Of a stretch of 64,000 nucleotides of DNA, positions 16,691-26,431 are shown one piece after another (the first letter of the stretch is position 1; each line of letters opens with the position of its first letter). Source of the stretch: Pseudomonas gregormendelii. GTDB lineage: Bacteria; Pseudomonadota; Gammaproteobacteria; Pseudomonadales; Pseudomonadaceae. A program made the translations under genes and the position numbers. Under the pieces are notes generated by a model. It did no database searches. It was not told the origin of the DNA and saw only the letters and a list, made by a program, of their open reading frames with translations. The stretch covers positions 1 through 64,000 of the forward strand of contig NZ_JADEVO010000005.1 in assembly GCF_017114825.1 (NCBI RefSeq), in the 5' to 3' direction.

Positions 16691-17560
16691 ATGTCCCAAG
16701 AGCTGACCACCGAACAGATTCAACAGACCCTGCAAGGCATTAGCGTGCCGGCCCAGCCGCAGATCATGGTGGATTTGCAAATGGAGCAGTACATGCCGGA
16801 CCCGGACCTGGAGGTGATCGCCAAGCTGATCTCCCAGGACCCTGGCCTGTCCGGTTCACTGTTGAAGATCGTCAACTCGCCGTATTACGGCCTGAGCAAC
16901 AAGATCGCCTCGATCCAGCGCGCAGTGAATCTGCTGGGTAGCCGTTCGGTCATCAACCTGATCAATGCGATGTCGATCAAGGGCGAGATGAACGACGACA
17001 CCATCGTCACCTTGAACCGATTCTGGGACACCGCCCAGGACGTGGCAATGACGTGCCTGACCCTGGCCAAGCGCCTCGGCGGACAGGCGGGCGACGAAGC
17101 CTATGCCCTGGGTCTGTTTCACGATTGCGGTGTGCCGCTGATGCTGCAGCGTTTCCCCGACTACATGGGTGTGCTGGAGGAGGCCTACGCCAACGCCAGT
17201 GCGGAATGTCGGGTGGTCGATACGGAAAACAGCCGGTTCAACACCAACCATGCGGTGGTCGGCTACTACACGGCGAAGTCCTGGCGTCTGCCGGAGCATG
17301 TATCCCATGCGATCGCCAACCACCACAACGCCCTGGCGATCTTCAGCGATGACTCGTCCCGCAACAGTCAGTTGAAGAACCTGCTGGCGATCCTCAAGAT
17401 GGCCGAACACATCTGCGCGTCGTATCGGGTGCTGGGCAATCAGAAAATCGACCATGAGTGGAACAGCATCAGTCACCTGGTGCTCGATTATGTCGGCCTC
17501 TCGGACTACGACTTCGAGACCCTCAAGCAAACCATTCGCGACCTCGGCAATCATCGCTGA
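16691..17560 (+). CDS. HDOD-domain signalling protein
   Basis: The 289-residue cytosolic protein has an HDOD domain over most of its length: SVPAQPQIMVDLQ, ISQDPGLSGSLLKIVNSPYYGL, ALGLFHDCGVPLMLQRFP and HAVVGYYTAKSWRLPEHVSHAIANHHN. HDOD proteins are HD-related but usually lack catalytic metal ligands and act in signalling and regulation. ATG 16691 is preferred; a TTG at 16664 in frame has an AAGG box and could add nine residues. No sensor or receiver domain is attached. Confidence 0.8.
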   Translation: MSQELTTEQIQQTLQGISVPAQPQIMVDLQMEQYMPDPDLEVIAKLISQDPGLSGSLLKIVNSPYYGLSNKIASIQRAVNLLGSRSVINLINAMSIKGEMNDDTIVTLNRFWDTAQDVAMTCLTLAKRLGGQAGDEAYALGLFHDCGVPLMLQRFPDYMGVLEEAYANASAECRVVDTENSRFNTNHAVVGYYTAKSWRLPEHVSHAIANHHNALAIFSDDSSRNSQLKNLLAILKMAEHICASYRVLGNQKIDHEWNSISHLVLDYVGLSDYDFETLKQTIRDLGNHR

Positions 17561-17601
17561 GTGCTGATCCCTCTCTGACCCAGTCCTGATTCGAGTGCGC
17601 C

Positions 17602-18414
17602 ATGCCTGAACTGCCAGAAGTTGAAACAACTCGCCGCGGGATCGCGCCACACCTTGAGGGCCAGCGCGTCAGCCGGGTGATTGTGCGTGATCGACGCCTG
17701 CGCTGGCCGATACCCGAAGACCTCGACGTGCGCCTGTCCGGGCAGCGCATCGTGCTGGTGGAGCGGCGCGCCAAGTACCTGCTGATCAATGCCGAAGTAG
17801 GCACCTTGATCAGCCACCTGGGCATGTCCGGCAATTTGCGCCTGGTGGAGGCCGGCACCCCGGCGGCCAAGCATGAGCACGTGGACATCGAGCTGGAATC
17901 AGGCCTGGCCCTGCGCTACACCGATCCGCGTCGGTTCGGCGCCATGCTCTGGAGCCTTGACCCGCTCAATCACGAGCTGCTGGTACGCCTGGGGCCGGAA
18001 CCGTTGACCGAGCTGTTCGACGGCGAGCGCCTGTTTCAACAGTCCCGTGGGCGATCCATGGCGGTCAAGCCGTTCATCATGGATAACGCAGTGGTGGTGG
18101 GGGTGGGCAATATCTATGCGACCGAGGCACTGTTCGCCGCCGGAATCGACCCGCGCCGCGAGGCCAAGAGCATTTCCCGGGCGCGCTATCTGAAACTGGC
18201 CATCGAGATCAAGCGCATCCTGATCCACGCGATCGAGCGCGGCGGCACCACCTTGCGCGACTTTATCGGCGGTGACGGGCAGCCGGGTTATTTTCAGCAG
18301 GAATTGTTTGTCTACGGTCGTGGTGGCGAGCACTGCAAGGTCTGCGGAACCGGGTTGCGAGAAGTAAAGCTGGGGCAGCGTGCGAGTGTCTTTTGCCCTC
18401 GTTGTCAAAGTTGA
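17602..18414 (+). CDS. mutM: Formamidopyrimidine-DNA glycosylase
   Basis: Base-excision repair glycosylase/AP lyase that removes 8-oxoguanine and formamidopyrimidines. The 270 residues begin with the catalytic PELPEVE motif (P2, E3 after Met). The C-terminal zinc finger reads [23 protein letters not shown]. The helix-two-turn-helix region [21 protein letters not shown] is conserved. Start ATG 17602 gives exactly the processed N-terminus needed for catalysis. Confidence 0.97.
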   Translation: MPELPEVETTRRGIAPHLEGQRVSRVIVRDRRLRWPIPEDLDVRLSGQRIVLVERRAKYLLINAEVGTLISHLGMSGNLRLVEAGTPAAKHEHVDIELESGLALRYTDPRRFGAMLWSLDPLNHELLVRLGPEPLTELFDGERLFQQSRGRSMAVKPFIMDNAVVVGVGNIYATEALFAAGIDPRREAKSISRARYLKLAIEIKRILIHAIERGGTTLRDFIGGDGQPGYFQQELFVYGRGGEHCKVCGTGLREVKLGQRASVFCPRCQS

Positions 18415-18466
18415 CTGGCCCTACGGGCTATAGTCTGTGTTCACTGCTCAGCCGAAGGACCGTGCC

Positions 18467-18790
18467 ATGAATTCGTTTCGAACCCTAGTCGTCGTGTTGT
18501 TATTGAGCGTTGCAGCGCCGGTGCTGGCAGCCAGCAATGGCAGCGGCGACCCGCGCTACACCATCCAGAATCCCCCGGCCTACGCCATGATCGGCGACTT
18601 GCTGATCGCCCGACCCTTGCTGGTGGTGGCGACGGTGATCGGTGCAGGGGCGTTTGTGGTGTCGCTTCCCTTCACCGCGCTGGGCGGCGGCATTGGGGAT
18701 GCGGGGCAGGCGCTGGTGGTGGACCCGGCGCGGGCAGCGTTTGTGCGGTGCCTGGGGTGCATTGGGGAGGGGTTTGAGCAGCGGGAGTGA
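18467..18790 (+). CDS. Small exported or membrane protein of unknown function
   Basis: The 107-residue protein has an N-terminal signal sequence ([23 protein letters not shown]) and a second hydrophobic segment ([30 protein letters not shown]). The tail carries two cysteines (RCLGCIG) and the end EGFEQRE. An AAGGA box precedes ATG 18467. Similar short Pseudomonas proteins are sometimes labelled multidrug transporter, which nothing here supports. It follows mutM by 52 bp and is convergent with the ferredoxin gene, with only 23 bp between. Confidence 0.65.
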   Translation: MNSFRTLVVVLLLSVAAPVLAASNGSGDPRYTIQNPPAYAMIGDLLIARPLLVVATVIGAGAFVVSLPFTALGGGIGDAGQALVVDPARAAFVRCLGCIGEGFEQRE

Positions 18791-18813
18791 GGCCAGTTGC
18801 ATCACTCCAGAAA

Positions 18814-19237
<424 letters not shown>

Positions 19238-19243
19238 CCTGCG

Positions 19244-19810
<567 letters not shown>

Positions 19811-19838
19811 CTATAGACGATGGGACTATTCCTCGTTT

Positions 19839-21434
19839 TCACGGATTTTTTAAACGGTCGGCGAGCGCGGTGGCCAGTTGCGCGGTCAGTCCGTACACCG
19901 ATAATTGAGGGTTTGCACCAATGCTGGTGGGGAATAGCGAGCCATCATGGATCGACAGGTTGCTGATCTGGTGATGACGGCCGAGGCTGTCGGTCACGGC
20001 GTTTTTCGGCTCTTCGCCCATGGCGCAACCGCCCATCACATGGGCACTGCCCAGGCGGGTGCGGTAGAGCTCCAGGCTCAAACTGTCGATCAGCGTGCGC
20101 GCTTCGGCCAGGGTTTTGACGTGGCGAGCATCAGCATGCATCGGCATCACTGCATTGGCGCCACCGGCAAACTGGATTTCGGCCATGCTGTGGAACGCCC
20201 GGCGCAAGCCGTCCCAGGCATAGGCAGAAACCTGATAGTCGAGCACCGGGGTGTCGTCACCGCGCAATTCGACGCTGCCGCCGGGACTATCCGGGTGAAA
20301 GCCGTCACGTAGCAGCGCCAACATGGCGTGGGTGTGCGGCAAATTCTCCATGTGTCGGGAATTCTCTTCGCCGAAGCCGCCCAGCAGCGTGGTGGCGAGC
20401 GCCGGGTGCAGAGGTGGTACTTCCAGTTTGTAGGACATCTTGCCGCTGGTACCGTCCTGCCACTGGAAGTGATCGGAGTAGATCGACTGCGGAGCGCCGT
20501 AGAACGGGTTGATCACCTCATCGAACAGGGCGGCAGACATGTTCACCAAATGCAGGAACGTGCGTTTGCCCAGGCGCTTGTGCGGATCGGGGGCCGCGGA
20601 GCGCAGCAGTAGCGCCGGGCTGTTGATTGCGCCCCCGGCCAGTACGTAATGTCGCGCCTTGACCGTGATCGTCCTGCCCGTGGGCGCAACGCAGCGCTCA
20701 TCCATCGCGACACAGCTCAGGCCGATGACCTTGTCGTCCTTGATCGAGAGCTTTTCAGCGCGAGCCAGATAGAGCAATTCACCGCCTTTTTCCAGGGTGG
20801 CTGGAATGGTCGTCACCAGCATTGACTGCTTGGCATTGGTCGGACAGCCCATGCCGCAGTAACCCAGGTTCCAGCAGCCACGAACGTTGCGCGGAATCAC
20901 GTGCCAGCTGTAGCCCAGTTTTTCGCAGCCTTTGCGGATTACGTCGTTATTGGCGTTGGGCGGTACCATCCAGGGGGCGACCCCGAGCCGCTGCTCCATT
21001 TTCTCGAACCACGGCGCCATGTCGGCAGGGCTGTGGCCCTTTACGTCATGTTCCCGGGCCCAGTGTTCGAGCGTCGGGGGCGGGGTGCGAAAGCTCGATG
21101 TCCAGTTGATCAGCGTGGTGCCGCCCACCGCGCGCCCTTGCAGTATGGTGATGGCGCCGTCCTTGCTCATGCGGCCGATGCCTTCCTGATAGAGGCTGGC
21201 GTAGGCCTGGTCTTCGAGCATCTTGAAGTCGCTGCTGGTCTTGAGGGGACCTTCTTCGATCAGCAACACCTTGAATCCGGCGGCGCTGAGGATTTCTGCC
21301 GTGGTGCCGCCGCCGGCGCCGCTGCCGATGATTGCCACGTCGGCTTCCAGGGTCAGGTCCTCGGTCAGTTGCGAGCCGTTGTAGGTTTTCCAGCCGCGGG
21401 CCAGGCCTTCACGGAACGGATCAGGTACGGGCAT
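19839..21434 (-). CDS. laoA: GMC-family long-chain alcohol dehydrogenase LaoA
   Basis: FAD-dependent oxidoreductase, 531 residues. The FAD Rossmann motif IIGSGAGGGTTAEIL lies near residue 36. The GMC C-terminal signature SAHVMGGCAMGEEP...IHDGSLFPTSIGANPQLSVYGLTAQLA contains the active-site region. Gene order and family match P. aeruginosa laoABCR (PA0364-PA0367), where LaoA oxidises long-chain alcohols and needs LaoB. ATG 21434 (MPVPDPFREGL) is chosen; the frame continues 24 codons upstream into a REP, where the apparent MGASLLAMA is only REP translation. A REP pair separates it from laoB. Confidence 0.82.
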   Translation of the reverse strand: MPVPDPFREGLARGWKTYNGSQLTEDLTLEADVAIIGSGAGGGTTAEILSAAGFKVLLIEEGPLKTSSDFKMLEDQAYASLYQEGIGRMSKDGAITILQGRAVGGTTLINWTSSFRTPPPTLEHWAREHDVKGHSPADMAPWFEKMEQRLGVAPWMVPPNANNDVIRKGCEKLGYSWHVIPRNVRGCWNLGYCGMGCPTNAKQSMLVTTIPATLEKGGELLYLARAEKLSIKDDKVIGLSCVAMDERCVAPTGRTITVKARHYVLAGGAINSPALLLRSAAPDPHKRLGKRTFLHLVNMSAALFDEVINPFYGAPQSIYSDHFQWQDGTSGKMSYKLEVPPLHPALATTLLGGFGEENSRHMENLPHTHAMLALLRDGFHPDSPGGSVELRGDDTPVLDYQVSAYAWDGLRRAFHSMAEIQFAGGANAVMPMHADARHVKTLAEARTLIDSLSLELYRTRLGSAHVMGGCAMGEEPKNAVTDSLGRHHQISNLSIHDGSLFPTSIGANPQLSVYGLTAQLATALADRLKNP

Positions 21435-21481
21435 GTTCGGGTTCTCGTTATTGTTTTGGTTTTGTGGTGAGGCTACCGACG

Positions 21482-21550
21482 CCATCGCGAGCAGGCTCGC
21501 TCCCACAGGGTTACGCGATAAAGGTGGGAGGTGAGCCTGCTCGCGATGGC
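21482..21550. repeat. REP pair inside the lao cluster, between laoB and laoA
   Basis: Arms CCATCGCGAGCAGGCTCGCT at 21482-21501 and AGCCTGCTCGCGATGG at 21534-21549. The second arm has lost a few bases of the GGGAGC part. Confidence 0.9.
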
Positions 21551-21561
21551 ATCCCCCGGTC

Positions 21562-22107
21562 TCAGACAGCAGGCGGGCCCGGATACCCGCAATGTGCCCA
21601 CGACTCTTGCCGGCTATACCAAGCCATCATCACCAGCTGCAGCAGTGAGCTATGGCCCATGCGCAGCAGGCTTAACGAACTGTTTTCCCAGCGATCAAGG
21701 AACTGCCGGACTTCATCGGCGCTGGCATTCTCCCAACTGCCCCAAACGCCGGTCAGCGGGCCGCGAGTGACGGTCAAGCCGAGCACGTCGAACAACTGCT
21801 GGGTCAGCTTGAGCATCTGCGGCGAGAGATGATTGAGGCCGTTGTCCAGATTTTTCAGGGTGCTATCGACGGCGTGCGGCATTTGCTCGGTAGCCACCGC
21901 GCCATCAAGCATCACTGGAATCAGTGCTCGCAAAAACAGCAGGTCCCCTCGGCGCAGTATTGCGAAACCGCTGGCCGGCGTACTTGAGGAGCAGCCGCTG
22001 AGGCTTGCGCCCAAACCGGCCGTGGCAAGGAAAGCCGTGGCGCCCAAGCTGAATTTCAGCAGGCCGCGACGTGACAGCGCGGGTGTATCGGACAGGCTGG
22101 GATTCAT
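21562..22107 (-). CDS. laoB: Tat-exported small lipoprotein-like subunit LaoB
   Basis: 181 residues with a twin-arginine signal: SRRGLLKFS, with R13-R14. A hydrophobic stretch is followed by LSGC (36-39), which fits a lipobox. The remainder resembles small accessory subunits of GMC-type dehydrogenases (gluconate dehydrogenase subunit 3 type). In P. aeruginosa LaoB is a small inner-membrane protein needed for LaoA activity. ATG 22107 begins the Tat signal. It ends 127 bp before the laoA start and begins 25 bp after the laoC stop, so laoC-laoB-laoA is read leftward. Confidence 0.75.
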   Translation of the reverse strand: MNPSLSDTPALSRRGLLKFSLGATAFLATAGLGASLSGCSSSTPASGFAILRRGDLLFLRALIPVMLDGAVATEQMPHAVDSTLKNLDNGLNHLSPQMLKLTQQLFDVLGLTVTRGPLTGVWGSWENASADEVRQFLDRWENSSLSLLRMGHSSLLQLVMMAWYSRQESWAHCGYPGPPAV

Positions 22108-22132
22108 TATTGTTATTACCCGGCGATGATGT

Positions 22133-23563
22133 TTAGCGGATGAACAGCTTCTGGATGAGCTTCTGGATGGCTTTGCCATAAGGCGGATAGATCAGCTTCG
22201 CCGCATTGAAGCGCTGCTTGATCAAAACGCCCTTGGCTTTGCTGAACGTCAGAAAACCCTCGTGGCCGTGGTAATGGCCCATGCCGGATGCGCCGATGCC
22301 GCCAAACGGCATGTCGTCCTGTGCGACGTGCAGCAGGGTGTCATTGAGGCAGACACCGCCGGAGTGGGTTTCATGGAGAACGCGCTGCTGTTCGCCCTTG
22401 TTGTAGCCAAAGTAATACAGGGCGAGCGGACGGGGGCGCTGGTTGATGTAGGCAAATGCTTGCGCCAGGTCCGTATAGGGCACGATCGGCAGCAGCGGGC
22501 CGAAGATTTCGTCCTGCATCACGGTCATGTCATCGCTGACGTTGAGCAGCAGGCTATGGCTCATGCGGCGTCCCTGACCCTGCTCGAACAGCGGTATCAG
22601 CAGCGCGCCCTTGCTGGTAGCGTCGCTGATGTAGCCGTTGAGGCGCGCCAGTTGGCGGTCATTGATGATGGCGGTGTAGTCCGGGTTGTCTGCCAGTGTC
22701 GGATAAAACCCGCGAACGGCCTGGCGATAGGCTTCAACGAAGCCACCGACCCGGTCGTGCGGCACCAGCACGTAGTCGGGGGCCACGCAAGTTTGCCCGG
22801 CGTTTAGCGTCTTGCCAAAGGCGATGCGCTCGGCGGCGTCTTTGAGCGGCACATCGTGGGACACGATCGCGGGGGATTTTCCGCCCAGTTCCAGGGTGAC
22901 TGGCGTCAGGTTCTCAGCTGCCGCGCGCATCACGTGCTTGCCGATACTGGTGGCGCCGGTGAACAGCAGATGGTCAAAACGCAGCCGGGAAAATGCTACG
23001 CCAACATCAGCTTCACCGAGCACGACGCAGACCAGATCCTGGGGGAAAATCCGTCCCAGCAGTTCCTTTAGCAGCAATCCGGTGGCTGGCGTGGATTCGC
23101 TGAGTTTGAGCATCACCCGGTTACCCGCCGACAACGCGCCAACCAGAGGCCCAATGGCCAGGTACAGCGGATAGTTCCACGGCACGATCACGCCGACCAC
23201 GCCCAAAGGCTGGTACACGACTTTGGCTGAAGCAGGCTGGAACGCAACTCCGACTTTGCGTCGCGAGGGCTTCATCCAGCCTTTCAGGTGCTGGCTCGCG
23301 TAATGGATGCCATGCAGGCTGGGCATCAGTTCAGCGAGCAGGGTTTCATCGGCGCTGCGGTGGCTGAAATCCTGGCTGATAGCGTCGATCAGGGCCTGGC
23401 GCTCAGTGCTGAGCAAATCCCTTAACGCTTTGAGCCATTGCTGACGCTGAGCTGCAGGAGGCATCGGGTTGGCAGCGTACGCAGCGCGTTGAGCATCAAA
23501 CAGGCTGCGTAGTTCTTCCAACGGCTGCTGCAGGTTTTGCAGGTAGGCGACGTCAGCGGTCAT
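22133..23563 (-). CDS. laoC: Aldehyde dehydrogenase LaoC (coniferyl-aldehyde dehydrogenase-like)
   Basis: NAD(P)-dependent aldehyde dehydrogenase of 476 residues. It has the catalytic glutamate motif LELGGKSP, the catalytic cysteine in NAGQTCVAPDY, and the cofactor motif FTGATSIGKHV. The C-terminus (KLIQKLFIR) is hydrophobic-basic, as in the membrane-associated fatty-aldehyde dehydrogenase branch that also contains CalB. It is first in the leftward laoCBA transcript, behind a GGAG box and a palindrome that covers its promoter. It would convert the LaoA product aldehydes to fatty acids. Confidence 0.82.
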   Translation of the reverse strand: MTADVAYLQNLQQPLEELRSLFDAQRAAYAANPMPPAAQRQQWLKALRDLLSTERQALIDAISQDFSHRSADETLLAELMPSLHGIHYASQHLKGWMKPSRRKVGVAFQPASAKVVYQPLGVVGVIVPWNYPLYLAIGPLVGALSAGNRVMLKLSESTPATGLLLKELLGRIFPQDLVCVVLGEADVGVAFSRLRFDHLLFTGATSIGKHVMRAAAENLTPVTLELGGKSPAIVSHDVPLKDAAERIAFGKTLNAGQTCVAPDYVLVPHDRVGGFVEAYRQAVRGFYPTLADNPDYTAIINDRQLARLNGYISDATSKGALLIPLFEQGQGRRMSHSLLLNVSDDMTVMQDEIFGPLLPIVPYTDLAQAFAYINQRPRPLALYYFGYNKGEQQRVLHETHSGGVCLNDTLLHVAQDDMPFGGIGASGMGHYHGHEGFLTFSKAKGVLIKQRFNAAKLIYPPYGKAIQKLIQKLFIR

Positions 23564-23594
23564 GGTCAGCTCCGGATTTTTATTTTACTGGATA

Positions 23595-23625
23595 ACTTTC
23601 TAGAGTCTATGCTCTATAAAGTCAA
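23595..23625 (-). promoter_or_regulatory. laoC promoter with overlapping palindromic operator (candidate LaoR site)
   Basis: An inverted repeat ACTTTCTAGAG (23595-23605) / CTCTATAAAGT (23612-23622) matches at 10 of 11 positions with a 6-base centre. On the minus strand TTGACT (23625-23620) and TAGAAA (23602-23597) form a -35/-10 pair with 17 bp spacing. The palindrome therefore covers the promoter, about 34 bp upstream of the laoC ATG, as expected for a TetR-type repressor encoded by the divergent gene. Confidence 0.65.
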
Positions 23626-23712
23626 CTGACATCCTGGTGCAGCTTTGTTTTATCCGGTTGCGGATAGGCCGTAAGATGCTCTCCATCGCATTCCTGAATT
23701 AAAGCTCAAGCC

Positions 23713-24402
23713 ATGGCCCCTCGAATAAAAACCAGCGAGCGCATCGTGCAGAACAGCCTCGAGCTGTTTAACCAGCAAGGCGAACGCAGCATTAGCACTA
23801 ACCACATTGCTGCCCATATGGAGATTTCTCCGGGCAACCTCTACTACCACTTCCCTAACAAGCAGGCGATCATTGCCGTGCTCTTCAGTGAGTACGAAAG
23901 CCTGGTGGACAGCTTCCTGCGTCCACCCCAGGGCCGCGCCTCCACGGTGGAAGATAAGCGTTTCTACCTCAAGGAACTGCTGGCAGCCATGTGGCGGTAT
24001 CGCTTCCTGCATCGTGACCTCGAGCACCTGCTCGACAGCGATCCGGAGCTGGCCGGGCGCTACCGACGCTTTTCCCAGCGCTGCCTGATCCATGGCACGC
24101 ATATCTACGCCGGCTTCGTCGAGGCCGGGATCCTGCGCATGGACAAGGTGCAGATCGAGTCCCTGACCCTCAACGCCTGGATTATCCTGACCTCCTGGGT
24201 GCGTTTTCTCTGCACGACGCGGGAAAATTCCAATCACTTGAGTGAGCAAGCCGTCAAGCGTGGGGTGTATCAGGTGCTGGTGCTGGAGGCGGGCTTCGTC
24301 ACGGATCAGGCGCGTGATGAGGTCAATGCGCTGTATGAAGAATTTTATGTGCCGCTGGGTCAGGCGCTTGAAGAAGCGCATGAGGAATCAGAACCGCTTT
24401 AA
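23713..24402 (+). CDS. laoR: TetR-family repressor LaoR
   Basis: 229-residue regulator with an N-terminal TetR DNA-binding domain: RIVQNSLELFNQQGERSISTNHIAAHMEISPGNLYYHFPNKQAIIAVLF. The ligand domain fills the rest. It is divergent from laoC, the arrangement of P. aeruginosa LaoR, which represses laoABC and responds to long-chain alcohol or fatty acyl compounds. The sulfurtransferase gene starts 15 bp downstream and may be co-transcribed. Confidence 0.82.
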   Translation: MAPRIKTSERIVQNSLELFNQQGERSISTNHIAAHMEISPGNLYYHFPNKQAIIAVLFSEYESLVDSFLRPPQGRASTVEDKRFYLKELLAAMWRYRFLHRDLEHLLDSDPELAGRYRRFSQRCLIHGTHIYAGFVEAGILRMDKVQIESLTLNAWIILTSWVRFLCTTRENSNHLSEQAVKRGVYQVLVLEAGFVTDQARDEVNALYEEFYVPLGQALEEAHEESEPL

Positions 24403-24417
24403 TCACAGGAGCCCGTT

Positions 24418-25272
24418 ATGCCTATTGCGCAGTTGATCAGCCCGCAAGCGTTGGACCTGAAGAAGGAGCAGCCGGGGCTGGTGATCCTGGATTGTCGTTT
24501 TGCCCTGGAAGATCCGGACTACGGCCAGCGCAGTTACTCGGAGGGCCATATCGCAGGGTCGAGTTTTGCCGACCTGGAGCGGGATTTAAGCGGGACCGTC
24601 GTCAGGGGCGTGACCGGTCGACATCCATTGCCAAACCCCGACGACCTGATTGAACGCCTGCAGGCATGGGGCATCAATCCCGACAGTGAAGTGGTTCTGT
24701 ATGACGACGGTCCTGGTGCGTTCGCGGCGCGGGCCTGGTGGTTGCTGGCCTGGCTGGGCAAGCGTGACGGCGTGTTCATCCTTGATGGCGGACTCAAGGC
24801 CTGGCATGCCGCCGGCTTGCCACTGAGCCTGGATGCGCCCGGCAAAGAGCGCAGCACCTTCACCGGTGAACCGGACGCCTCGTTGGTGCTGAGCAGCGAA
24901 CAATTGCAGCAGCGTCTCGACCAGCCGGACATGACCTTGCTCGATGCTCGTGCCCTGGTCCGTTTCAAGGGCGAAGTGGAGCCGATCGATCCGGTAGCGG
25001 GGCATATTCCCGGGGCGCAATGCGCAGCGTTCACCGATAACCTGGGCGGCGACGGGCGATTCTTGCCGGCTGATCAGTTAAAGCAGCGCTTTGCGGCGAA
25101 ACTGGCAGACCGTTCGCCGACGGAACTGGTGGCCTATTGCGGCTCCGGGGTGACTGCGTGCCATAACCTGTTCGCCCTGTGCCTGGCGGGTTATCCGTTG
25201 GGGGCGTTGTATGCGGGGTCTTGGAGCGAGTGGATCAATGATCCTGCGCGAGGCGTCGCCAGGGGCGAATAA
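24418..25272 (+). CDS. sseA: Two-domain sulfurtransferase, 3-mercaptopyruvate type
   Basis: 284 residues with two rhodanese modules. The N-terminal one is inactive-like (VILDCRFALEDPDYGQRSY ... GHIAGSSFADLERDLSG). The C-terminal one carries the active loop CGSGVTA, which is diagnostic of mercaptopyruvate sulfurtransferases rather than thiosulfate rhodaneses (CRxGxR). It transfers sulfur from 3-mercaptopyruvate to thiophilic acceptors. The start is 15 bp after laoR, with an AGGAG box. Confidence 0.85.
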   Translation: MPIAQLISPQALDLKKEQPGLVILDCRFALEDPDYGQRSYSEGHIAGSSFADLERDLSGTVVRGVTGRHPLPNPDDLIERLQAWGINPDSEVVLYDDGPGAFAARAWWLLAWLGKRDGVFILDGGLKAWHAAGLPLSLDAPGKERSTFTGEPDASLVLSSEQLQQRLDQPDMTLLDARALVRFKGEVEPIDPVAGHIPGAQCAAFTDNLGGDGRFLPADQLKQRFAAKLADRSPTELVAYCGSGVTACHNLFALCLAGYPLGALYAGSWSEWINDPARGVARGE

Positions 25273-25280
25273 TCCAGTAC

Positions 25281-25384
25281 CTGCAGGAGCGAGCTTGCTC
25301 GCGATGGAGGTGAACGATAACGCTGGAAATCAGGCACCCCGCAGCGCTCTCGGGTTTTTCGCGAGCAAGCTCGCTCCTACAGGG
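25281..25384. repeat. REP pair at convergent junction sseA / hydrolase; supplies the hydrolase stop codon
   Basis: Arms CTGCAGGAGCGAGCTTGCTC and GAGCAAGCTCGCTCCTACAG are inverted copies. The TAG stop of the leftward hydrolase gene at 25377-25379 lies inside the right arm. Confidence 0.9.
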
Positions 25385-26369
25385 GATTTGCCAGCCACGC
25401 TGGGATGCGCCGCTCCAGGTAGTATCCCGGCTGCCTCACCGAACCCTCGACAAACCCGACATGCCCACCTGCGGCGTGCAACTCGAACTGGGTGCACGTG
25501 GATAACTCGTCGGCTCGGGGCAGACTGTGCGGGAATACGAATGGATCGTCAGCCGCCTGGATCATCAGCGTTGGCGTTTGGATCTGCCCAAGGAAATAAC
25601 GGCTCGACGCTCGGCGATAATAATCTTCGGCATCGGCATAGCCGTGCAGTGGAGCGGTCACCCGGCCATCGAAGTCCCAGAAAGTGCGCATGTTCTCCAG
25701 AGAGCCCAAGGCCGCCAGGGACGCCAGTCCATCTTCGCGCCCGTCATGCTGGAACTGGCGTTGCTTGTTCTTGATGTAGGCCAGCATCTCGCGCATGAAA
25801 TGCGCCTGATAGACCCTTGAAAAACCCTGGCCGATGCGATCTGCACATTGATCCAGGCGAAAGGGCACCGATACCGCCACAGCACCCTGCAAGCCACTGT
25901 CACGGCCACTTTCACCCAGGTATTTGAGCAACACATTACCGCCCAGGGAGTAACCAACTGCGTACAACGGAGCGAGTGGCCGCCTGGCGCGCAGGTGCTT
26001 GAGGGTTTCGGCCAGGTCTTCGCTGGCGCCGGAATGGTAACTGCGCGGCAACAGGTTCGGTTCCCCCGAGCAACCGCGCCAGTTCAGTGCGACGCTGGCC
26101 CAGCCCCGGGCCGCCAGCGCCTTTTGCACGCCCGCGACATAAGGTGAATTCGAAGAGCCGGTCAGCCCGTGCAAAACCAGCACCAAGGGGGTGTCGGGGC
26201 CCTGCGGGCCATGCCAGTCGAGGTCAAGAAAGTCCCCATCCTCAAGCCACAGGCGCTCGCGCTCGCGTTCAATGTGGGTGGTTTTACGCCACAGCGGTCC
26301 CCACAATGTCTGCAAGTGCGGGTTGCCAAGGCCGAAGGCGGGGGTGAAGCGTTCTGACGGAGGGGACAC
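25377..26369 (-). CDS. YheT-like alpha/beta-fold hydrolase
   Basis: 330 residues from a GTG start at 26369. The family N-terminus is FTPAFGLGNPHLQTLWGPLWR. The nucleophile elbow GYSLGGNVLLKYLGE gives the serine, with aspartate in MIQAADDPFV and histidine in HAAGGHVGFVEG. The YheT group is annotated as esterase/hydrolase of unknown substrate. The GTG is chosen because the open frame upstream overlaps rsmD and has no homology; start confidence is moderate. The stop codon is part of a REP arm, so the last residues (NPL) may be REP-derived. Confidence 0.78.
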   Translation of the reverse strand: MSPPSERFTPAFGLGNPHLQTLWGPLWRKTTHIERERERLWLEDGDFLDLDWHGPQGPDTPLVLVLHGLTGSSNSPYVAGVQKALAARGWASVALNWRGCSGEPNLLPRSYHSGASEDLAETLKHLRARRPLAPLYAVGYSLGGNVLLKYLGESGRDSGLQGAVAVSVPFRLDQCADRIGQGFSRVYQAHFMREMLAYIKNKQRQFQHDGREDGLASLAALGSLENMRTFWDFDGRVTAPLHGYADAEDYYRRASSRYFLGQIQTPTLMIQAADDPFVFPHSLPRADELSTCTQFELHAAGGHVGFVEGSVRQPGYYLERRIPAWLANPL

Positions 26370-26431
26370 GATTACTCTCGAGGCGGCGGCGCTTGCCTCT
26401 ATTGAGGCAGGCACCTTTTCAGGCGGGTCGA

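Noticed and set aside
21435-21506. Alternative laoA start giving MGASLLAMA
   Set aside because: These codons are translation of a REP arm; the same MGASLLAM peptide appears wherever this REP is read in that frame.
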